Origin: Actinostola sp. cb2023
Lineage: Eukaryota > Cnidaria > Anthozoa > Actiniaria > Actinostolidae
NCBI GenBank assembly: GCA_033675265.1
Contig: JAUJYZ010000111.1
Span: 222,178-286,177 of the forward strand
DNA: 64,000 nucleotides
Reading direction: 5' to 3'
The position numbers were made by a program, and so were the translations under genes. Positions within the stretch are counted from its first letter, which is position 1; every line of letters begins with the position of its first letter. Under the pieces are notes generated by a model. The model had not been told where the DNA came from. It saw only the letters and a list, made by a program, of their open reading frames with translations, and did not search any database. This document shows, one piece after another, positions 54,601 to 64,000 of the stretch.

Positions 54601-57600
54601 ATGTATAGGTTATATAAAGGATTTATGTAAAGGTTATATAAAGGATTTATGTAAAGGTTATGTAAAGGATTTATGTAAAGGTTGTGTAAAGGATTTATGT
54701 ATAGGTTATATAAAGGATTTATGTAAAGGTTATGTAAAGGATTTATGTAAAAGGTTATGTAAAGGATTTATGTAAGGTTTTATGTAAAGGATTTATGTAA
54801 AGGTTATATAAAGGATTTATGTAAAGGTTATGTAAAGGATTTATATGTAAAGGTTATATAAAGGATTTATGTATAGGTTATATAAAGGATTTATGTAAAG
54901 GTTATGTAAAGGATTTATGTATAGGTTATATAAAGGATTTATGTATAGGTTATGTAAAGGATTTATGTATAGGTTTATGTAAAGGATTTATGTAAAGGTT
55001 ATGTAAAGGATTTATGTATAGGTTATATAAAGGATTTATGTAAAGGTTATATAAAGGATTTATGTATAGGTTATGTAAAGGATTTATGTATGTAAGGTTA
55101 TATAAAGGATTTATGTAAAGGTTGTGTAAATGATTTTTATGTATAGGTTATATAAAGGATTTATGTATAGGTTATGTAAAGGATTTATGTATAGGTTATA
55201 TTATATAAAGGATTTATGTAAAGGTTATGTAAAGGATTTATGTAAAGGTTGTGTAAAGGATTTATGTATAGGTTATATAAAGGGATTTATGTAAAGGTTA
55301 TGTAAATGATTTATGTATAGGTTATATAAAGGATTTATGTAAAGGTTGTGTAAAGGATTTATGTATAGGTTATATAAAGGATTTATGTAAAGGTTGTGTA
55401 AATGATTTATGTATAGGTTATGTAAAGGATTTATGTAAAGGTTGTGTAAAGGATTTATGTATAGGTTATATAAAGGATTTATGTAAGGTTATATAAAGGA
55501 TTTATGTATAGGTTATGTAAAGGATTTATGTAAAGGTTATGTAAAGGATTTATGTAAAGGTTATGTAAAGGATTTATGTATAGGTTATGTAAAGGATTTA
55601 TGTATAGGTTATATAAAGGATTTATGTAAAGGTTATGTAAAGGATTTATGTATAGGTTATATAAAGGATTTATGTAAAGGTTATGTAAAGGATTTATGTA
55701 TAGGTTATATAAAGGATTTATGTATAGGTTGTGTAAAGGATTTATGTATAGGTTATATAAAGGATTTATGTAAAGGTTATGTAAAGGATTTATGTAAAGG
55801 TTATGTAAAGGATTTATGTAAAGGTTGTGTAAAGGATTTATGTATAGGTTATATAAAGGATTTATGTAAAGGGTTATGTAAATGATTTATGTATAGGTTA
55901 TATAAAGGATTTATGTAAAGGTTGTGTAAGGATTTATGTATAGTTTATGTAAAGGATTTATGTAAAGGTTATGTAAAGGATTTATGTAAAGGTTATGTAA
56001 AGGATTTATGTATAGGTTATATAAAGGATTTATGTAAAGGTTATGTAAAGGATTTATGTATAGGTTATATAAAGGATTTATGTAAAGGTTGTGTAAAAGG
56101 ATTTATGTATAGGTTATATAAAGGATTTATGTAAAGGTTATGTAAAGGATTTATGTATAGGTTATGTAAAGGATTTATGTAAAGGTTATGTAAAGGATTT
56201 ATGTAAAGGTTGTGTAAAGGATTTATGTATAGGTTATATAAAGGATTTATGTAAAGGTTATGTAAAGGATTTATGTATAGGTTATATAAAGGATTTATGT
56301 AAAGGTTGTGTAAATGATTTATGTATAGGTTATATAAAGGATTTATGTAAGGTTGTGTAAAGGATTTATGTATAGGTTATATAAAGGATTTATGTATAGT
56401 AAAGGTTATATAAAGGATTTATGTAAAGGTTATGTAAAGGATTTATTATGTATAGTATTATATGTAAAGGATTTATGTAAAGGTTATGTAAAGGATTTAT
56501 GTATAGGTTATATAAAGGATTTATGTAAAGGTTATATAAAGGATTTATGTATAGGTTATATAAAGGATTTATGTAAAGGTTATGTAAAGGATTTATGTAT
56601 AGGTTATATAAAGGATTTATGTATAGGTTGTGTAAAGGATTTATGTATAGGTTATATAAAGGATTTATGTAAAGGTTGTGTAAAGGATTTATGTATAGGT
56701 TATGTAAAGGATTTATGTATAGGTTATATAAAGGATTTATGTAAAGGTTATGTAAAGGATTTATGTATAGGTTATATAAAGGATTTATGTAAAGGTTATA
56801 TAAAGGATTTATGTATAGGTTATATAAAGGATTTATGTAAAGGTTGTGTAAAGGAAGGATTTATGTATAGGTTATGTAAAGGATTTATGTATAGGTTATG
56901 TAAAGGATTTATGTATAGGTTATATAAAGGATTTATGTAAAGGTTATGTAAAGGATTTATGTATAGGTTATATAAAGGATTTATGTAAAGGTTATGTAAA
57001 GGATTTATGTATAGGTTATATAAAGGATTTATGTAAAGGTTTATGTAAAGGATTTATGTATAGGTTTATGTAAAGGATTTATGTAAAGGTTATATAAAGG
57101 ATTTATGTAAAGGTTGTGTAAAGGATTTATGTATAGGTTATATAAAGGATTTATGTAAAGGTTATGTAAATGATTTATGTATAGGTTATATAAAGGATTT
57201 ATGTATAGGTTATGTAAAGGATTTATGTATAGGTTATGTAAAGGATTTATGTAAAGGTTATGTAAAGGATTTATGTAAAGGTTTGTAAAGGATTTATGTA
57301 TAGGTTATATAAAGGATTTATGTAAAGGTTATATAAAGGATTTATGTATAAGGTTATATAAAGGATTTATGTAAAGGTTGTGTAAAGGATTTATGTATAG
57401 GTTATATAAAGGATTTATGTATAGGTTATGTAAAGGATTTATGTATAGGTTATGTAAAGGATTTATGTAAAGGTTATGTAAAAGGATTTATGTAAAGGAT
57501 TTATGTAAAGGATTTATGTAAAGGTTATGTAAAGGATTTATGTATAGGTTATATAAAGGATTTATGTAAAGGTTATGTAAATGATTTATGTATAGGTTAT

Positions 57601-60600
57601 ATAAAGGATTTATGTAAAGGTTGTGTAAAGGATTTATGTATAGGTTATATAAAGGATTTATGTAAAGGTTATGTAAAGGATTTATGTATAGGTTATATAA
57701 AGGATTTATGTATAGGTTATATAAAGGATTTATGTAAAGGTTATATAAAGGATTTATGTATAGGTTATGTAAAGGATTTATGTAAAGGTTGTGTAAAGGA
57801 TTTATGTATAGGTTATATAAAGGATTTATGTAAAGGTTATGTAAAGGATTTATGTATAGGTTATATAAAGGATTTATGTAAAGGTTGTGTAAAGGATTTA
57901 TGTATAGGTTATATAAAGGATTTATGTAAAGGTTGTAAAGGATTTATGTATATAGGTTATAAAGGATAAAGGATTTATGTAAAGGTTATATAAAGGATTT
58001 ATGTAAAGGTTATGTAAAGGATTTATGTAAAGGTTATATAAAGGATTTATGTATAGGTTATATAAAGGATTTATGTAAAGGTTATGTAAAGGATTTATGT
58101 ATAGGTTATATAAAGGATTTATGTAAAGGTTATGTAAAGGATTTATGTATAGGTTATATAAAGGATTTATGTATAGGTTATGTAAAGGATTTATGTATAG
58201 GTTTTATGTAAAGGATTTATGTAAAGGTTATGTAAAGGATTTATGTATAGGTTATATAAAGGATTTATGGTAAAGGTTATATAAAGGATTTATGTATAGG
58301 TTATGTAAAGGATTTATGTAAAGGTTATGTAAAGGATTTATGTAAAGGTTATGTAAAGGATTATGTATAGGTTATGTAAAGGATTTATGTAAAGGTTATG
58401 TAAAGGATTTATGTATAGGTTATATAAAGGATTTATGTAAAGGTTATGTAAAGGATTTATGTATAGGTTATATAAAGGATTTATGTAAAGGTTATGTAAA
58501 GGATTTATGTATAGGTTATATAAAGGATTTATGTAAAGGTTATATATAAAGGATTTATGTATAGGATTTTATATAAAGGATTTATGTAAAGGTTATGTAA
58601 AGGATTTATGTAAAGGTTGTGTAAAGGATTTATGTATAGGTTATGTAAGGATTTATGTAAAGGTTATGTAAAGGATTTATGTATAGGTTATATAAAGGAT
58701 TTATGTAAAGGTTATGTAAAGGATTTATGTATAGGTTATGTAAAGGATTTATGTAAAGGTTATGTAAAGGATTTATGTAAAGGTTGTGTAAAGGATTTAT
58801 GTATAGGTTATATAAAGGATTTATGTAAAGGTTATGTAAATGATTTATGTATAGGTTATATAAAGGATTTATGTAAAGGTTGTGTAAATGATTTATGTAT
58901 AGGTTATATAAAGGATTTATGTAAAGGTTGTGTAAAGGATTTATGTATAGGTTATGTAAAGGATTTATGTAAAGGTTATGTAAAGGATTTATGTAAAGGT
59001 TATATAAAGGATTTATGTAAAGGTTATGTAAAGGATTTATGTATAGGTTATATAAAGGATTTATGTAAAGGTTATGTAAAGGATTTATGTATAGGTTATA
59101 TAAAGGATTTATGTAAAGGTTATGTAAAGGATTTATGTATAGGTTATGTAAAGGATTTATGTATAGGTTATATAAAGGATTTATGTAAAGGTTATGTAAA
59201 GGATTTATGTAAAGGTTATATAAAGGATTTATGTAAAGGTTATGTAAAGGATTTATGTAAAGGTTATGTAAAGGATTTATGTATAGGTTATATAAAGGAT
59301 TTATGTAAAGGTTGTGTAAAGGATTTATGTATAGGTTATATAAAGGATTTATGTAAAGGGTTGTGTAAAGGATTTATGTATAGGTTATATAAAGGATTTA
59401 TGTATAGGTTATATATAAGGATTTATGTAAAGGTTTATGTAAAGGATTTATGTAAAGGTTATGTAAAGGATTTATGTATAGGTTATGTAAAGGATTTATG
59501 TATAGGTTATGTAAAGGATTTATGTAAAGGTTATGTAAAGGATTTATGTATAGGTTATATAAAGGATTTATGTAAAGGTTATATAAAGGATTTATGTATA
59601 GGTTGTATAAAAGGATTTAGGATTTATGTATAGGTTATATAAAGGATTTATGTAAAGGTTATATAAAGGATTTATGTAAAGGTTATGTAAAGGATTTATG
59701 TAAAGGTTATGTAAAGGATTTATGTATAGGTTATATAAAGGATTTATGTAAAGGTTATGTAAATGATTTATGTATAGGTTATATAAAGGATTTATGTAAA
59801 GGTTGTGTAAAGGATTTATGTATAGGTTATATAAAGGATTTATGTAAAGGTTATGTAAAGGATTTATGTATAGGTTTATATAAAGATTTATTTATGTAAA
59901 GGATTTAGGTTATGTAAAGGATTTATGTAAAGGTTATATAAAGGATTTATGTAAAGGTTATATAAAGGATTTATGTAAGGTTATATAAAGGATTTATGTA
60001 AAGGTTATGTAAAGGATTTATGTATAGGTTATATAAAGGATTTATGTAAAGGTTATGTAAAGGATTTATGTATAGGTTATGTAAAGGATTTATGTAAAGG
60101 TTATGTAAAGGATTTATGTATAGGTTATGTAAAGGATTTATGTAAAGGTTGTGTAAAGGATTTATGTATAGGTTATATAAAGGATTTATGTAAAGGTTAT
60201 GTAAAGGATTTATGTATAGGTTATATAAAGGATTTATGTAGGTTGTGTAAAGGATTTATGTATAGGTTATGTAAAGGATTTATGTAAAGGTTATGTAAAG
60301 GATTTATGTAAAGTTTGTGTAAAGGATTTATGTATAGGTTATATAAAGGATTTATGTAAAGGTTATGTAAATGATTTATGTATAGGTTATATAAAGGATT
60401 TATGTAAAGGTTGTGTAAATGATTTATGTATAGGTTATATAAAGGATTTATGTAAAGGTTGTGTAAATGATTTATGTATAGGTTATGTAAAGGATTTATG
60501 TAAAGGTTGTGTAAAGGATTTATGTATAGGTTTATATAAAGGATTTATGTAAAGGTTATATAAAGGATTTATGTAAAGGTTTATGTAAAGGATTTATGTA

Positions 60601-63600
60601 TAGGTTATATAAAGGATTTATGTAAAGGTTATGTAAAGGATTTATGTATAGGTTATATAAAGGATTTATGTAAAGGTTATGTAAAGGATTTATGTATATA
60701 GGTTATAAAGGATTTATGTAAAGGTTGTGTAAAGGATTTATGTATAGGTTATGTAAAGGATTTATGTAAAGGTTGTGTAAAGGATTTATGTATAGGTTAT
60801 ATAAAGGATTTATGTAGGTTATATAAAGGATTTATGTAAAGGTTATGTAAATGATTTATGTATAGGTTATATAAAAGGATTTATGTAAAGGTTGTGTAAA
60901 TGATTTATGTATAGGTTATATAAAGGATTTATGTAAAGGTTATGTAAAGGATTTATGTATAGGTTATATAAAGGATTTATGTAAAGGTTATATAAAGGAT
61001 TTATGTATAGGTTATATAAAGGATTTATGTAAAGGTTATGTAAAGGATTTATGTATAGGTTATATAAAGGATTTATGTATAGGTTATATAAAGGATTTAT
61101 GTATAGGTTATGTAAAGGATTTATGTATAGGTTATGTAAAGGATTTATGTAAAGGTTGTGTAAAGGATTTATGTATAGGTTATATAAAGGATTTATGTAT
61201 AGGTTATGATTTAAAGGATTTATGTATAGGTATTTTATGTAAAGGATTTATGTATAGGTTATGTAAAGGATTTATGTAAAGGTTGTGTAAAGGATTTATG
61301 TATAGGTTATATAAAGGATTTATGTAAAGGTTATGTAAATGATTTATGTATAGGTTATATAAAGGATTTATGTAAAGGTTGTGTGTAAATGATTTATGTA
61401 TAGGTTATATAAAGGATTTATGTAAAGGTTGTGTAAAGGATTTATGTATAGGTTATGTAAAGGATTTATGTAAAGGTTATGTAAAGGATTTATGTATTTA
61501 GGTTATATAAAGGATTTATGTAAAGGTTATATAAAGGATTTATGTAAAGGTTATATAAAGGATTTATGTATAGGTTATATAAAGGATTTATGTAAAGGTT
61601 ATGTAAAGGATTTATGTATAGGTTATATAAAGGATTTATGTAAAGGTTATGTAAAGGATTTATGTATAGGTTATATAAAGGATTTATGTAAAGGTTATGT
61701 AAAGGATTTATGTATAGGTTATGTAAAGGATTTATGTAAAGGTTTATGTAAAGGATTTATGTATAGGTTATGTAAAGGATTTATGTAAAGGTTATATAAA
61801 GGATTTATGTAAAGGTTATGTAAAGGATTTATGTATAGGTTATATAAAGGATTTATGTAAAGGTTATGTAAATGATTTATGTATAGTTTATATAAAGGAT
61901 TTATGTAAAGGTTATGTAAAGGATTTATGTATAGGTTTATATAAAGGATTTATGTAAAGGTTATGTAAAGGATTTTATGTATAGGTTATATAAAAGATTT
62001 ATGTAAAGGTTATGTAAAGGATTTATGTAAAGGTTATATAAAGGATTTATGTATAGGTTATATAAAGGATTTATGTATAGGTTATATAAAGGATTTATGT
62101 ATAGGTTATATAAAGGATTTATGTAAAGGTTATGTAAATGATTTATGTATAGGTTATATAAAGGATTTATGTAAAGGTTGTGTAAAGGATTTATGTATAG
62201 GTTATATAAAGGATTTATGTAAAGGTTATGTAAATGATTTATGTATAGTTATATAAAGGATTTATGTAAAGGTTGTGTAAATGATTTATGTATAGGTTAT
62301 GTAAAGGATTTATGTAAAGGTTGTGTAAAGGATTTATGTATAGGTTATATAAAGGATTTATGTAAAGGTTATATAAAGGATTTATGTAAAGGTTATGTAA
62401 ATGATTTATGTATAGGTTATATAAAGGATTTATGTAAAGGTTGTGTAAATGATTTATGTATAGGTTATATAAAAAGGATTTATGTAAAGGTTATGTAAAT
62501 GATTTATGTATAGGTTATATAAAGGATTTATGTAAAGGTTGTGTAAAGGATTTATGTATAGGTTATGTAAAGGATTTATGTAAAGGTTGTGTAAAGGATT
62601 TATGTATAGGTTATATAAAGGATTTATGTAAAGGTTATATAAAGGATTTATGTAAAGGTTATGTAAAGGATTTATGTATAGGTTATATAAAGGATTTATG
62701 TAAAGGTTATATAAAGGATTTATGTATAGGTTATATAAAGGATTTATGTAAAGGTTGTGTAAATGATTTATGTATAGGTTATATAAAGGATTTATGTAAA
62801 GGTTATGTAAAGGATTTATGTATAGGTTATATAAAGGATTTATGTAAAGGTTGTGTAAATGATTTATGTATAGGTTATATAAAGGATTTATGTATAGGTT
62901 GTGTAAAGGATTTATGTATAGGATTTATATGTAAAGGATTTATGTAAAGGTTATGTAAAGGATTTATGTAAAGGTTATGTAAAGGATTTATGTATAGGTT
63001 ATATAAAGGATTCAGTATGTAAAGGTTATGTAAATGATTTATGTATAGGTTATATAAAGGATTTATGTAAAGGTTATGTAAAGGATTTATGTATAGGTTA
63101 TATAAAGGATTTATGTAAAGGTTATATAAAGGATTTATGTATAGGTTATATAAAGGATTTATGTAAAGGTTGTGTAAAAGGATTTATGTATAGGTTATAT
63201 AAAGGATTTATGTAAAGGTTATGTAAAGGATTTATGTATAGGTTATATAAAGGATTTATGTAAAGGTTGTGTAAATGATTTATGTATAGGTTATATAAAG
63301 GATTTATGTATAGGTTGTGTAAAGGATTTATGTATAGGATTTTATAGGTTATATAAGGATTTATGTAAAGGTTGTGTAAAGGATTTATGTAAAGGTTATG
63401 TAAAGGATTTATGTATAGGTTATATAAAGTTATATGTAAAGGTTAGGATTTATGTAAAGGTTATGTAAAGGATTTATGTATAGGTTATGTAAAGGATTTA
63501 TGTAAAGGTTATGTAAAGGATTTATGTATAGGTTATATAAAGGATTTATGTAAAGGGATGTAAAGGATTTATGTATAGGTTATGTAAAGGATTTATGTAA

Positions 63601-64000
63601 AGGTTATGTAAAGGATTTATGTATAGGTTATATAAAGGATTTATGTAAAGGTTATGTAAAGGATTTATGTATAGGTTATATAAAGGATTTATGTAAAGGT
63701 TATATAAAGGATTTATGTATAGGTTATGTAAAGGATTTATGTATAGGTTATATAAAGGATTTATGTAAAGGTTATATAAAGGATTTATGTATAGGTTATA
63801 TAAAGGATTTATGTAAAGGTTATGTAAAGGATTTATGTATAGGTTATTTATAAAGGATTTATGTAAAGGTTGTGTAAATGATTTATGTATAGGTTATATA
63901 AAGGATTTATGTAAAGGTTGTGTAAATGATTTATGTATAGGTTATATAAAGGATTTATGTAAAGGTTGTGTAAATGATTTATGTATAGGTTATGTAAAGG
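39698..64000. repeat. 24-bp satellite array, more than 24 kb (about 1,000 units), runs off the window
   Basis: The unit is AAAGGATTTATGT plus AAAGGTTATGT, the second half often TATAGGTTATAT. Units of the TATAGG type and the AAAGG type tend to alternate, giving a 48-base period; GTTGTG and GTTATG variants are interspersed. C is almost absent on the plus strand except at rare markers (CTCGGG at 39899 and 40391, ATTCAG at 40271 and 63010). Irregular units with single-base or two-base indels are scattered throughout. Open frames of up to 343 codons (DLCIGYIKDLCKGYVK) are by-products of a unit divisible by three. No gene, transposon or unique sequence interrupts the array. Confidence 0.97.

Noticed and set aside
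39682..62947. Many frames of repeated DLCIGYIKDLCKGYVK, up to 343 codons
   Set aside because: Translation of the 24-bp satellite. Frames begin and end wherever an indel shifts the phase, which is not how a gene behaves.
39698..64000. Calling the 24-bp array a centromeric or telomeric satellite
   Set aside because: Possible, but nothing in the window shows it. The adjacent exon with an incomplete first codon makes an intronic position at least as likely.

Overview
The window is AT-rich eukaryotic nuclear DNA from an invertebrate animal, most likely a cnidarian. Three things suggest this: intron-split exons with consensus GT/AG borders, a metazoan mobile-element set (BEL/Pao, CR1/L2-type LINE, Penelope-like, TTAA-inserting MITEs), and secreted-protein exons of kinds I associate with anthozoans (a cysteine-containing 'GCYRD...NGGQCFG' module and an NXPE/PC-esterase-like SGNH hydrolase). 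The phylum call is inference. There is no sign of operons, Shine-Dalgarno sites or other prokaryotic organisation.

Layout. 1-3.0 kb: non-coding DNA with three foldback elements and one possible small first exon (1537). 3.05-5.5 kb: a minus-strand exon of a secreted-type protein directly abutting a 51-bp minisatellite. 5.5-9.5 kb: non-coding, with a MITE. 9.5-16.8 kb: a complete BEL/Pao LTR retrotransposon with identical-looking LTRs, inserted into a 66-bp tandem repeat. 17-21.1 kb: LINE remnants, the larger one split by a TTAA-flanked MITE. 21.1-23.1 kb: inverted-repeat elements. 23.1-25.7 kb: a decayed Penelope-like element, split by a second TTAA MITE and carrying a 74-bp tandem amplification. 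26.1-39.4 kb: four minus-strand exons of one PC-esterase-like gene, whose introns are largely minisatellites and transposon debris. 39.7-64.0 kb: one uninterrupted 24-bp satellite array, still running at the window edge.

The main host gene is the esterase. Its exons (39394-39266, 37351-37200, 29441-29103, 26321-26148, minus strand) join in phase. They carry the GDS serine motif and the C-terminal D-x-x-H pair expected of a PC-esterase. Each intron seen has its own tandem repeat: 22-bp, 48-bp and a G-rich GGATGAAT family. The missing 5' exons should lie beyond the 24-kb array, so that array may also be intronic.

Most long open reading frames here are artefacts of tandem repeats whose unit length is a multiple of three (24, 48, 51, 66 bp) and are not annotated as genes. 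I did not find a coherent new enzymatic system. The most unusual content is the satellite biology: a 24-kb array almost free of C on the plus strand, satellites that look seeded from nearby inverted-repeat elements, and a minisatellite supplying the tract before a splice acceptor.
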